Shown here: piece after piece, positions 34,981-47,240 of the stretch
Layout: every line of letters starts with the position of its first letter
How positions within the stretch are numbered: the stretch's first letter is position 1
Assembly: GCA_921293015.1 (NCBI GenBank)
Contig: OV121091.1
Location: 40,532,839 to 40,596,838 of the forward strand
DNA from: Phorcus lineatus
Lineage: Eukaryota > Mollusca > Gastropoda > Trochida > Trochidae
Direction of reading: 5' to 3'
Length of the DNA stretch: 64,000 nt
Notes under the pieces: model-generated
Database searches by the model: none
Told to the model about the DNA's origin: nothing
What the model saw: the letters and a program-made list of their open reading frames with translations, nothing else
Translations under genes and position numbers: made by a program

Positions 34981-37900
34981 GTCTTGTTCAATAGAAGAAC
35001 AAACTAATCGTATCTTGTAACACATTTTCCGCTACAATCACTAGTCAAGTAAAACATTCTCATATTTTCAATTCATTGCACGATTTTGAATTTATTGATA
35101 AACATCCAAAGTATGTGTACATGTGTGTATATATAAAACATTTCTGCAATATTTCATACTTAAAAATCAAGGACATAGTTGGGTATAAAGTGTTTTTTAA
35201 ATTCTAACTTATTTGCGAATGTAATGTGAGATTTTATTGAATACTTATATCAGTCTTTAAATCTGCATTAGCAAGTCATTTTGATTATACACGATAAATT
35301 ACATCTGAAGACCACAAAGGTACGGCAAATATAGACTCTACACGACGTAAAAGCTATTAAGTTCTTAGACCACATTGTAGTAGACAACATATAGGCCAGC
35401 CTATAAGCGCTTAACAGATTAAGTACGTCTTTACATTTCCCGTGAGACGAGGTATTCTTTTTTTGTCTGTTAGAAAATAAACTCATTCATCGAAGTGCCA
35501 TCTCTTTTGTACTATCGTTAAGGAATTGTAACTCTATAAGAAACAATAGTCCAATCTATATGTCATTCCTTGAACATCGTAACTCTAGATATTTCGTATC
35601 CTATTTAATCGTAGCATTCCATTTAGTCGTAATGCAATCTTAACTATAAGATAAAACGTAGTCCAACCGATTTACCCCTTAAGCAATTACAACTCTAAGA
35701 TCACGCCGACAACTAAGTCATCGTAAAGGCACTCGTAATTATACGATCAGTCCATTGTCCAATCGTCATGTGTATGTCTTGATAAAATCAGTTTATTAAT
35801 ATCGATCGGTATAAAATCGTAGATGTGCAGTCAATCATGAGTTTAAATTCTAAAACTATAAAGAAGTCCATATAAGTTACGGATGCACATCCCTGAAGTG
35901 CCCCTTTTGTGAAAGACACAACCTATACATGTCCCGAAGATAGATCAAAGTTAGAACATTACTGTGCCGTCATGTAAGCGTGAGCGGAGTTGTAGGAGAT
36001 ACACGTGACCCCAAAGATCCATTAATTAGTCGTGTAAAAGGTTTTTGTTTAGTGCATTTCCACTGTATTGGCGTATGTATATGTCAAGCTTGAGGCTATA
36101 TTATGTTTTTGCTTTACGACTGTTTTATGATCAGAATTTTGTTTCTGATGTCTACGTGACAATGTCATTTGTACCTTACTTCCTATCCTATGTTTTTAAA
36201 GCCGAAATACATATTGCTAAATCTTGTGGTTTTCAATAAGTTTATTTTCTAAAGTTGAAATTCATTTGTTTGAATATAGTAAATACCTCTTTCCCTTGTG
36301 TATCATACCAAGTAGTCAATCCAGATCAGCATGCAACACCATCTATTCAGCGATTACATGCACTGTACATCTAGAATGTGACAAACTATACATAAAGATA
36401 GTGACCCACTGAGGTATGCTCGCCAGAGAACTTCATGACACTGAAACGACCTTGAATAAGGACAAAAAATAAGATATTTGTTAAAAGAAAATGTCACACT
36501 CTATCTTTGAACAAGCGCAGTCTTACATAATTGTATACTTCTCGTGGTTGAGAGTATTTGCTGTACTACTGTGTAAGCTGTCTATCTCTCAATCGTCGGG
36601 TAGCATCCACTGGAGACATCTACCGTCCTCTTGTCCCACATTCACATAGGTACATAGGTATGATGGATCATCATGGACGAAGACGTCATTTCATTGAGTG
36701 ATGTGGTGTAAGTTTTAAATATCGAAGATACGTGTTAATCAGAAGAAGTTGAATCAATCTCATTGAAATCAGTCATTGATTCGCTCTCTAGTCTTATATT
36801 TGGTTGTTACTTGTCACTCATATATGATCTGATCATAATCAGATTGAATGTTGAACTTTCTTTTGAGAGTAGAGATATAACTCTTTACACATAATTGACA
36901 CCTACCATTTTCCCTCTGCAATACGTTAATAAATACCAACGTTGAGCTGCCATTACCTAAGATATTATAGGCTATTGAATAATGGGATCATAAGTAATTT
37001 AAGTTATCTGAGGGGTTCTGTGTAGAACCGGAGGTGATCCTACCAAGTCAGGTTGCTTTTATGAAACGAGAGTCTGTCATTAGCAATAGTAAACAATGGG
37101 AACATCATAGTAGCATGATATAGTGTTTCTGACTTCAAGTCCGAAAAGTATTATTTCAGTTCATAGAATTACAAGTAAGTGATATAGAAACCAAACTATC
37201 GGCTGGCTTCTGTATTTCAAGGAAGTTGTCAATCCAAAGAAATGTTATCTGCATCACCCTATCTAAATCCATTTGATAAAACAAAGACGATATACGGAAG
37301 AGAGAGACAGACAGACAGAGAGACAGACAAGATGTAAAAATAATATATCAATATGAATTATTTAATTTGGTAGCGACAATTTCATTAAATGAATCTAGAA
37401 GTGAGTGAGTGAGCCATTAGCGGCGTGAAATGAATCTAGAAAGCTCGGTAAATGGGCATTCGCATGTTGATATAGGTACTAATACGGTACTAAGTTGGTT
37501 CGAATCCGTAACCATGGATCCATACAGCACCATTGAAATATTGGTTCATAAGCTTGTCGATTGACGATCGGGTGTACCTCCAACACAAATTGTCGATCTA
37601 ACGTGTATCGAAATATTTCAGTTGAAATTCTTGCATAAACTTTACGTACAAGTACATTATACACAATCATTACACTACATTCTTATGTGAGTGTAAGCGA
37701 TGATGGCAAGGATGAGACAAAACCTCCTTAACCAAACGAAAGGTTAACTTGTCTTAGCATTCATCACACATTGAACGTTCTTGTTGGTAAGACGTTCATA
37801 TTATCATGCCATCGTGATGGATCAGTATAGTTAGAGATTGAAGGAAGAGTAGTTAGCTGATAATCTGATATCAATCGAGGTATTAAAAGTATCAATGTCT

Positions 37901-38200
37901 TCAATGTTATCTGGATGTTATCGCGGATATCAAAATAGATATTCAAACTTTAGAAAACTTTTTTTTTTGGTGAAATCATCGTTCGTACAAATGGAATGCA
38001 TGTTCGTGGCTTAAAAACATACACTACATTACATCTTATATATATTTAAACCCATATATTTAAAGTACTTTATTTCAAGGCACGACCTTTGAAATATAAA
38101 AAAAATGTTGGAATTTACAAAAATTGACACAAACATGTTTACTGCACTTTGTGTTCATTGTAATACAATTTGGAAGTCTCCAAGAAAGGTCGAACGACGA
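34981..38200. other. Intergenic region without a supported gene
   Basis: AT-rich. Between 35515 and 35775 the words AACTCTAAGAT and TAGTCCAATC-like blocks recur loosely every 40-60 bases, perhaps an eroded tandem array. Near 37497 there is a second GGTTCGAATCC (polymerase III B-box-like) word. No coding family is recognised. Confidence 0.4.
37301..37330 (+). repeat. GACA/GAGA microsatellite
   Basis: Run of GAGAGACAGACAGACAGA type. Confidence 0.75.
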
Positions 38201-38220
38201 AAATACTACTTACTACTTAC

Positions 38221-38277
38221 TTAAATGAGTTCTACGCAGTAATGCAGATATTCGTCTCCGTCACTACTGGCCGCCAT
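38221..38277 (-). CDS. Candidate first exon: ACAATGGCGGCC start next to a GTAAGT donor
   Basis: On the minus strand ATG 38277 lies in ACAATGGCGGCC, a strong start context that is also YY1-like. It opens MAASSDGDEYLHYCVELI and meets TAA at 38223-38221, exactly before a perfect donor (GTAAGT from 38220). The stop at the junction means the exon cannot be coding through the splice as read; it may be a 5' leader with a short upstream ORF, or a coding exon damaged by one base. The surrounding 38.26-38.56 kb is GC-richer, as for a promoter. No downstream partner exon was found between here and 34 kb. No family is recognised. Confidence 0.25.
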   Translation of the reverse strand: MAASSDGDEYLHYCVELI

Positions 38278-38579
38278 TGTAATCTCTTACATCATTGTTT
38301 CCAAGAATTTCAAATAGCGTTAGCAAATCGTTATACAAAAAGTGTGACAATAGCAATGGTCCCAGAGGTCGGCAGCTAAATAGAGACTTCAAATGTCTTG
38401 TTGAAGTCATATGGCGCCTATGTAAGACCCTCTGCTTCCGAGCGCCCCTGTTTACAATCACTCCTCTTCGTCGCACACGCATTACATGGACAAGGCTCGA
38501 GGGAGGTATCAACCTTGTCGCAACCCACTGTGTGGCAAGCACAGGGTGTAATTGAAGAATTACACCTACATGTAGACCA

Positions 38580-41500
38580 TCTAAAAATAAACCCAGTGCA
38601 TCTAAAAAGGGGTTGCATGGGCGATGTCACTTACGAGTTTATCGGAAAAACCGTTAGAAGCTTGAGGCCACCAAGATAATTAATGTTTTCATTATCATTC
38701 ACCGATTTGAATCTAGTAGGGCTATGTTCTGCATTTAAGTTAGACAAACAAAAAGAATTCTTATATGCTGATAAGATGCAATAGTTGTTTGTGAATTGGG
38801 TTTTGATGGATTCTGTTGATCTTCAAATGAGTAAGTTCAAAAGCAAGTGATGAAAAAATTTATACGTCTTATGACAATAACTTATGATAAAGTACTAATT
38901 AATGGGGGAATGAGTTTTATAATGACCTTAAGTATCGTTTGCATATAGAAAAAGGATTTGTGATTACATTTTTGGCATTTGATACAGTACTTTATGCAAA
39001 AAGAATTTCAATGGTGTCATTCAAAGAAGTTAAAGTATGACTGTGTCAAGAGGCCAACACGTCACCATCACATTGTATGGTAATGACGTCACACAATACA
39101 ATGACGTCTCTTTAGAATCATCACCTCTGTGACATCACCGCCTCAACAACAAGTTTCTTATACCTCTACCAGATGTTTTTGAATCTTTGTTTACACCACA
39201 TACGTATTTTCTCTGGACCATGTCTAAATAAGGAGAAAGATGACGCTTTATATGGTGTTGTCAAGCTTCTGTGTAGGAGCCAACATTCGGGAAGCATTGT
39301 GTTCAACTATGTCCGACTTGTCAAGTATGCTTTGTTAACTTTATCAAAGCTTAGTTTTACTATATTCGAGTAGGACGAAATGGTTTCCAGTATTTAAAAT
39401 GAAAACATTGGCTTGTGGAGACGGCTGTGATCAGTGTATGTGTACAAGCAACAGTTTACATATGGCTTGCTCCTGCAAAACATGTGTCTATGTTACATAA
39501 AAACTACACAAGTTTTTCTGTAACTCTTGAAAAAAGCAGCCGCCCTGTGATTTACTATATTGCGCCGTGTTTAAAAATTTGAAGGAGAAATCGTTTTCTT
39601 CCTTATTAACGAAGTTGTTTTTCTGTTATTTGGATTTGTGAATGGCGTATTGTTTTGCGCTTTTAATGTCGTGTTATTTCTCATGTCAACAATGTTCTCA
39701 GTATTCACACTACCTGAGGTACAGATAAATCATGCAAGATAAAACGTGCTGGATGTAACTCGCAATCGTGTATATGGATGTAAAACTGCATTGTTCAAAT
39801 ACGTTGAGAAAACTATATTTGCTTAGGTGTTGCAGTTTTTTACTTTTTTAAACAGGACAGTTGACAATCAACCTAACCATGGGAAGATATCACCTGAATC
39901 ATGACTAGGTCACGTAAAAACAACAAACAGCAATGTCATAATATATTTTTAATATCTTTTAACTCAAGATTATTCTTTTTCGACAATGTTGAAGTTGTTA
40001 TTACCCAACAATGATAAAAAAAATACTTGATAAAAGACTAGAAAAGTGAGGTGATGATGTTGATGAACAATAAACTGATGGGTGTTGTTTCCTGTCTGGC
40101 CCCTGTTCAGTGTGTGTAAGAAAACTGTGTCCACCACATGAAGCAGGCGTGCACAAGCACGTGCAGATATGTGTAAACATTGTTATCCCGGTCTTCATTG
40201 GTGACCTTATTAAATCATTCGAACGAGAACCAAAGTTTATATACTCTGAGGTATTGAGATATACAATCTTAATGTCAGTCGTTAAGTGAGTAAATAATAT
40301 TGTCAACATGTCTCCCATTCCCATTCCATCCGTGTTTGAAAATATTGACATTATGTATAATAAGGTAAAACTATTTCAAGAGTAATGCAGAACATTAATG
40401 CAAAATGTTAATTTAGATGTCAAGTTCAGTCAAGTGAGCAGTTATAAAAATGAACTTTAAAGTACAAAGGTACATTTTGACGATACATCTTCTTCCATTG
40501 ATGTCAAATACACTAATCCTTATCCTTTAAAATGTGTCGTGTTAACAGAAGATCTCTTTTGTTCCAATTATTCCACTTTCCAAAACATTTATGATAGATA
40601 TTCTAATCACTTACGATAAATTCTAGTCAATTCGATTTATTTCCGGTACTGAAAGGCCACATTGCTATTATACAATACACTAACATAATAGAGAGTAAAA
40701 CCACACTTACATACGTAAGTGAGAATGACAGCAAATAAGTGTAACATAAAGTATCTTCTGTTTTTAGATATATTCTGATCACAAAAACAGACTACTAGCA
40801 TAGTAAAAAACCCTGGGTATAGTTTAGATCTTATGAATTTTATTACTTAACAATTCAAAGAGCTTATAAAGATTTTGATGGATAAACTAATGTTTTTGAT
40901 ACACAATGTTCTAAGGGAATTATAAACAGCACAATTTCAATCAACAAGAAAGACGTCTTATATTTGGAAAAGATTTTGCCAATTGTATTGGAAAATATCG
41001 TGTCACAAAGCACTCGTTACTTTCATGCGTTAAAAACCGAGATAACCTATATGTGACAATCTAGTTAAAACTAACTGTAATAGAATACTTCCCAAAGTCC
41101 ATTTTGACGGATCAATACATCCAGTTTTAACAAGATTGACATATGTGACTTGACAACATTCGTACCTTGCAAAGCTGATTAAGAACCTTAAATGTTTACC
41201 TTTCGCAACCACTTGTTATACCTCAATTTCTCAGTGATTCGTCATAATTTGTATTTTCGTATATGTATTTATCGGGTATAAAGGACTGTTGATGAAGCGT
41301 AATGTTTGAAACAGGTTCTTGTGTGCTTTTAACTCATTTGCATGTGTTTTTAAGAATAAAACTTTTATTCTGTGTATTCGGAATCGATGATGGCATCACA
41401 TGTTTTAAAACATGCACGCAACAGGCAAAAACTAGTCAATACCTTTCAGATTATTTAACCTCCGATCCCAACTATTTCACTATCAACTATGTACTATATT

Positions 41501-41850
41501 TCACTGAAATTAATTGACACCTGCTCTCAAAGAGCCTCTGATACACAGGAGAAATTCGCAAGGAACTTGGCAATATACTTAGGTTTGGTCGAGCAACAGT
41601 GTTGGAACAAGTCAGATAGTGATATTATATAAAGCTTTATTTCAGTTACAGTTGGTGCTACTGTGTATATAATGGTCTTTCAGGCTTAAAACACATTACC
41701 GTCATAAAACAAATCTGATAGTCTCAACATCACCGGTTTTTAGATAGCTCAAAAGAAGGTTTATATGCAACATTCCCTGTCAAAATGTACAAACATTATA
41801 ATCTAATAAGAAATTTATTTTGGAAATGTTAGCTGCCTATGGCAGGTGGT
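38580..41850. other. Intergenic region without a supported gene
   Basis: AT-rich. Contains a CRE-like palindrome at 39084-39091. A 116-codon minus-strand frame at 40001-40351 has low-information composition, and I do not call it. Confidence 0.45.
39084..39091. promoter_or_regulatory. CRE palindrome TGACGTCA
   Basis: TGACGTCA followed 11 bases later by a TGACGTC half copy, in a short stretch that also contains ACGTCACC and TGACATCACC. A full CRE is the binding site of CREB/ATF bZIP proteins. No adjacent gene is identified, so function is uncertain. Confidence 0.3.
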
Positions 41851-41860
41851 TTGAGATGTT

Positions 41861-42015
41861 TTTTTCCATATTAGAGGGGGTCGGACCAAATGATCAAACT
41901 TGGTGCCAAGGTATATTGCATAAATATTCTATCTTCTAAGTTCTGAAGGAGTTAAAATGTGAAAAGTAACGGACGACAGACGGACGTCGGCCTATGCCAC
42001 AATGACCTTAAACTC
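41861..42015 (+). repeat. Mollusc-type dispersed repeat with GGACGACAGACGGACG tail
   Basis: The order GGGGGTCGGACCAAATGATC, AAACTTGGTGCCAAGGT, TTCTAAGTTCTGAAGGAG, then AACGGACGACAGACGGACG and GTCGGCCTATGCCACAATG is that of a common bivalve dispersed repeat, here one degraded copy. The tail looks like the reverse complement of the GTCCGTCGTC block at 28.5 kb. Confidence 0.55.
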
Positions 42016-42395
42016 GCATACGGCGATGTAAGCAGGGTGAATGTCGCTACTCAGCAATACGATTATAGATTCAACAGCTAACGTACGTCCTGCTTCCGTG
42101 TTCTGAATTCTGAAGCTTATCACCAACTGTGTTGAAGCCCTAAACGATGCTATTTCCCTGAGGAATATGTTAAATAGAGGGTGTCTGCTTGTTCATAGGG
42201 AGTTGTATACATATATAAACAAAACATGATGCTGACCGCAAGAAATCAAAGAGAGACTACTAAATGCGTTGACGGCAGAGAGATCCTTTTGCGTTGTTGC
42301 TTTCTATTTTTATAGCGACAGATCATTTTGTAGCGGCATGTGACATGTAATGTTGTCACTGGTTACCGGACGTTGACGAATGAGCATGCGTGACC

Positions 42396-42445
42396 AGGTC
42401 AGTTTAGATGACCTGAACTGGTTTTGCAAGGTCAATCTTTGACCT
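42396..42445. promoter_or_regulatory. Two inverted pairs of nuclear-receptor half-sites
   Basis: AGGTCA at 42396-42401 faces TGACCT at 42409-42414 (inverted repeat, 7-base gap). AGGTCA at 42429-42434 faces TGACCT at 42440-42445 (inverted repeat, 5-base gap). A GTGACC word precedes. Four perfect half-sites in 50 bases could bind nuclear receptors, but similar words occur in mollusc repeats, so function is inference. Confidence 0.3.
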
Positions 42446-42842
42446 AGATTGTTGACGTGCTGGACCAAACATCCATAGGCAAATAATCAAATTACATTTG
42501 ATTTAGAACTTTAATCCTGGCTTGTTTCTGTGTTTGTTTTCTGTAAGGACAAATCAGAAGCCTAACCAGGTTGGGACACCATAGATCACGTGAGCACATT
42601 TGAGTTCTCGTCGGCACGTGAAAGAACGTGATTTGGTAACATAGTGTCAACAAAACTGGTTTTATGTGTCAGTACGACAAGATCCCCAGTAGGGTTTCGT
42701 GTGACCTTTAAAGATAGCTGACGCGCAGAAAGCTTCTCTTTCGAGTTTGAGAAACCAGTAGCACCAAGACGTGATAAATAAGTGAAAGGTCGATTACGTT
42801 GAAGAAAACCGAGTCTTACACTCGTCATTAAACGTTTCGCAT

Positions 42843-42885
42843 GAGCCTAGATTTCCGAAGCTCTCTGAATTGTACCTAAGCGAGG
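42843..42885 (+). mobile_element. Half copy of the palindromic MITE-like element
   Basis: GAGCCTAGATTTCCGAAGCT followed by CTCT and CCTAAGCG matches the left arm of the element at 34864-34980. Only one arm is clear. Confidence 0.5.
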
Positions 42886-43017
42886 TGAAGACCAATGTTT
42901 CTGTGTCTAAAGCAGTGCACCCAGGATGTGTTCAGGGTCTGAAATCTAATACAGGAAATGATTTTGTATAAAGCTTTATAATACGATTATCAGAGTCTGG
43001 CGTCAAAATTTTAAAGG

Positions 43018-43145
43018 GGTGAAATAAAATGATAAATGCAATTTAGCATACAAATGAAATATGAAAACTTAAATGAAAAGAGGTGAAATAAAATGATAAA
43101 TGCAATTTAGCATACAAATGAAATATGTACACTTACATGGAAAGG
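43018..43145 (+). repeat. Two-copy tandem repeat, 64-base unit
   Basis: GGTGAAATAAAATGATAAAT, then GCAATTTAGCATACAAATG and AAATATG, then an A/T-rich end occurs twice with period 64. The first 49 or so bases of the two copies are identical, so the duplication is recent. Confidence 0.9.
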
Positions 43146-45720
43146 TGCTTTCTGGTTATTTCTTCAAATAATGTTGAGATTTGTCTCATGTTCGTTTGAA
43201 GATTTATGGTTGGAAGGAAAAGTATATAGTGATTGTTAGATCAAGGCTACTTCAACAAATCGTTATATTTCATTCTCTTCGTTTGTTTCATTGTGGTAAA
43301 TTATGTTTTGAAGGCGTGAATCTAAACCACTGAAATCAGTTGAATTAACAATAATGCTATCTGTCAACTATAGATTGAAAACATATTTTTTTCTGTGGGA
43401 AACTTAAGGTCAAATTTTCTTGATATGGAAATATGGATTCATGGTAAGTATCCTTTATTTCGATTTGATATTTGCATATAATAAATAGTCATGAATATAT
43501 TAATGTATGCCTTAAACATCCAATAAAGCGGATTGAGTACATGTTGTTTTATTTACGTATCTTGTCAGGTCAGGACGCTGTTCACCTCAGAATAGCACCT
43601 TGAAAGTTCCCTTTATTACCTGACACTTCAAAGGAAACGCCCATCTTTGAAGTCTGTTTGACCTGTCAGATTCTCGCAGGTACACGGGCTCAGTGCTTTG
43701 TGGTTAGGTCAAATGCATATTGATGATTAAAGGTAAAGATTCGCCTTTTTTTGGACGAGTCATCTTTTTTTTATAAACCGTTTTTATTCGGAAAAGTGTC
43801 AGTATTACATATATGCAGTGCTCACATTCGTTTATTGGAAATACAGTCTTTAAAATCAAAGCTTCATATGATATAAAAAGTATTTCCTTACTCATACTTA
43901 TCTGCAATGGAAGCTTTTTTGGCAGTGTATTGATTGCATATTAATAAATTTGTCATGAAGATCACAATTGTTCAAGATTCACATTTTTGCCTCACAACCA
44001 AAATGTTGTATTATTCAATGTGATGGTCCTATCTGATATGGAATAAATCTACGCTTAAAAAACTGCAAAATTGGAAACCAAGAGAATGCTATGTGAATAT
44101 TCATTTGCATTCCTAGGGTTTCACGTTTGTGTTCAAATTATTCAAATCATTTTTAAAATATAAATTTCGATGTCTCTTTTCAGATTCCTTAACCAGACAA
44201 TTGATAATGTTTATGTCATCCTCATTCAAAATGCAAATATTTCTAAGAAGTGATGGTAGACGTATGACTATGCAGCATGTGTCCTTGTTGCTATCCACTA
44301 GATTTATCAATGAACACAGACTGTGGTAACAAGCACATACCCTTGTTTTAGTAATTTCAGCACAACATACAGATGTAAAGATTATTACCCAAGAAAGTAA
44401 TATGCGATATGATTTTGACGAAATGAGCATGATTTTTTGTAATACCTGAGCAAGAGCGAGTGTTTTAGACACATTTACAAGAGTTACGTAAAATTTATTT
44501 GACAATATTTCGCGTATTTTCTTTTCTTTTTCACGGTTTGCATTTGATTTGAATCTCTTAAAAGCTCAGAAAAGGTCTGCTTACAATGTAATTGCCCACT
44601 ACATTGATTTAAAAAAAAGATGTTGTCACTGTCAAAGAAAAACGGAAACTAAAGATGAAATAATCGTTGCTTTGCATGTATATGTGCACATGTGCTGGTG
44701 TATAAAATATGTTTATATATACTACTAATGTTTAACCAAATAGGTTATAAAGAGTAATATGTACGTACATAATAAGACGTTTCAATTCGTGTTTTTTTAA
44801 ATGTAGATATCGATTTTATATCGTCGTGAAATCATTTCATAAATCTATTTCATCAATGATCATTCAGATGGGCACGATTTAAGCTTAACACGTACATAAT
44901 CCATACCACAGTGTAACAGCACCGTAGCAGTGAAGCTTAGCTTCTTGTGAAATGTATTCATCGTACGTTTTACAATATGATAATAATGCACTTTTCTGAG
45001 ACAAAAGCAATAAATACAGCAAAAATAGATTGATTAGTTTTGAAATTGGTATTCTGTTTGTGATAACGTCACTGTTTATCTTCGTCGAGGACATCATGTC
45101 ATCCCAACTGGTACCCGTGTTTATGGTTTTACTGTTCTGTCTTAAGCTAATGATGCTTTCATATTCTATTGGCAAGGTAATAACATTTACCTAAAACATG
45201 CTTTTCATACTTTTTTAGTGGCCATAAAGCCATAGTATTTTTTAAAAAGGGAATTTATTATTCAATATTTGAATGAATGAACGTGTTTATATTGTGTTCA
45301 AAATTCATCTATAATTTGTCCTAAAATATCCTAAACAAAAGGGTTATCTCCTTTCAATTTTCTAACCGTGTCTATCACCAAAAGTATTTTAACATTCCAT
45401 ATACGAGTGAATAGATTATATCTAACCGGGTAATCGTTTTATCATTGTAACATCAAAATTGTCTTTGACGCCTTATATGAAATTTCAGACTCAAGGTATG
45501 ATTGGAGCCTGATATTATCTTGATTTTTAGTTCATCTGAGATGACAGTCCAGGTTTTGTATTTGTCAAATACCTACTTTTATATTCTTATAGAGTGTATG
45601 GATTGCACATATAAATAGCAATTTTTAAAATTCTATTTCTCTTTGATTTAATACTAATCATTTTTGTCTTTAATCAAGGGCATCTTAATACAGATATCAA
45701 AGGTGTCAATAACAATCCCC
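43146..45720. other. Intergenic region without a supported gene
   Basis: AT-rich. Between 43567 and 43713 several AGGTCA/TGACCT words occur. Minus-strand frames of 130 and 96 codons (44113-44505, 44885-45175) were examined; neither shows a recognisable family. Confidence 0.4.
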
Positions 45721-45722
45721 TT

Positions 45723-45760
45723 ACATGACGAAACAGCGACCACATGACGAAACAGCGACC
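45723..45760 (+). repeat. Two-copy perfect tandem repeat, 19-base unit
   Basis: ACATGACGAAACAGCGACC occurs twice back to back without mismatch. Confidence 0.9.
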
Positions 45761-45806
45761 GCCTGTTGTATGTTTCAGTCTGTCGTGAAGTGTCTACAAT
45801 CGTCTT

Positions 45807-45814
45807 TGACGTCA
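45807..45814. promoter_or_regulatory. CRE palindrome TGACGTCA
   Basis: Perfect TGACGTCA, 140 bases from a direct-repeat nuclear-receptor site (45954-45966) and near a CACGTG E-box (about 45927). Confidence 0.3.
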
Positions 45815-45953
45815 TCACCAAAATTTATCTACATTTTCGAATTGAAATGCTGGGGTACTGAGAAATCGACGTAAAGAATTATATCTAGCTACTCAGATAT
45901 TTCAATCTGCACTGAATAATGTGAAGCACGTGCATTCTCGTTGACACAACGTC

Positions 45954-45966
45954 AGGTCAAAGGTCT
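45954..45966 (+). promoter_or_regulatory. DR1 nuclear-receptor element AGGTCA-A-AGGTCT
   Basis: Two direct half-sites with one base between, the arrangement bound by HNF4 and RXR heterodimers. It sits in a GC-richer stretch (45.8-46.04 kb) with a CRE, an E-box and further TGACG words, so a promoter or enhancer is possible; no downstream gene is identified. Confidence 0.35.
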
Positions 45967-46039
45967 GTGGGAGTGACGTGAGGGTCATCATTACGTACAC
46001 CAAGGTGACGGCGTCCGTTTCGTTTGTCATCCTTAAACA

Positions 46040-47040
46040 AACAACTTGATTAATTCCAATGTCCCAGAAGCCACTCAAGATTGTTTCGAGACGAATTTAG
46101 CCTAACCCAAAGATATCGTGTACACGCAAACAAACGGAATGGCTCGTTCTAGCGAGGGACGTGTTGCATTCTCAAGGCGTGACCGGTTATAGAATTTTAA
46201 ACTTTCCTACTTTTATCAAGGTAAAGTTGAATCTGGCGGGGCGAAATGGATGCTGCTACTTCTCTCGTCTGCTTCTTGGCCACTCCGCCTTTTTGTCGTC
46301 TGCTTCTTGGTGCCCAACTTTTTTAGGCGTCAAGTCCCTTGGCGCCTGGTTGTCGTCTGCTCCTGAGATTAGTCAAGCCAGTTTATGGCTGGTGCTGCAT
46401 TTCTTAAAAAAGAAAATAGAAAACCAATAAACGCTTCTATCGAAAAACTGTAGTGATGGTTTGTGTCAAAGGTTGATCTGAAGTTTAAACGATAGAAATG
46501 AATTTCTACCAAACCAGTTGTTAAGAATAAATCTTGTTCCCTTTGCAGCGAATTCATCAACTTGTCCCCAAATTCAATGTAATCTAGTTCGGCTTATGGT
46601 AACAGATTGCCGTACGTATTAGAACCAAATTGATGGCGGTTTCATTGTCCCCGTTTATCCTGTAAATGTTGGAGAATGTTGTATTGCAAAAAAACTCTTC
46701 CATTTTAGTTGTATACTGAAAGTATTTCCAACCATTTGGACCACCTCGAAAATGCCATTATTTCCGCAATTTCAGGTGACAACTTGCTTGTTGTTCCAAG
46801 GCTCTGGTCACAATTATCTGCATCCGATTACACCAATATGCAAAAGCTGCACTCTAAATGACATTGCAATACCCACATTAATGCAGGAATAACAAACCTT
46901 TTTAAATGTCCTACTTGGGAGTTCTAATGCAAACTGGCCCCATGGATTATTTTTTTTACTGAACCAAAACTTGATTTTTTTCAAACACAATGAGCATTAC
47001 GCCCCCGATTGAAAGACTGAAAGTAATCATTTAAAAAAGT
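46040..47040. other. Intergenic; short imperfect internal repeat
   Basis: Between 46255 and 46370 the words TCGTCTGCTTCTTGG and TTGTCGTCTGCTCCTG recur three times about 35-80 bases apart. No gene is recognised. Confidence 0.4.
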
Positions 47041-47059
47041 TATCAATCACTGTGACGTA

Positions 47060-47240
47060 GTTCTGTTGAATACCTTTACTTTTACCTGACACGTGCCAAT
47101 GGTATGCATCGCACAATCCGGAAGTTCTCTCTTGACGACTGTTAGTTTATTTCCGGTTCCTCTCCCAAAACACCTAACCCGGCGCCCGTCTCCGTGGTGG
47201 TCTTTACGGGAGGTCCTCTTATAGACGCCAAGGGGAAAGG
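47060..47240 (-). promoter_or_regulatory. Candidate TATA promoter and first exon
   Basis: On the minus strand a TATA-like CTATAAGAGG (about 47222-47213) is followed by a GC-rich stretch with GGAGACGGGCGCCGGG and, near 47108, an ATG opening MHTIGTCQ before a donor-like CAG-GTAAAAG. The GC content and order resemble a core promoter with a short first exon. Alternatively the same stretch is an internal exon, from a TTTATAG acceptor near 47260 to the same donor, in a frame with several cysteines. No partner exon is identified. Confidence 0.2.

Noticed and set aside
40001..40351. Minus-strand 116-codon frame
   Set aside because: Ser/Thr-rich low-information composition, no splice context, no homology recognised.
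44113..44505. Minus-strand 130-codon frame
   Set aside because: The longest unassigned frame in the right half, but AT-driven composition and no recognisable motif; treated as chance.
44885..45175. Minus-strand 96-codon frame with a hydrophobic run, considered as a membrane-protein exon
   Set aside because: Only one possible membrane segment, no conserved receptor motif and no clear splice borders.
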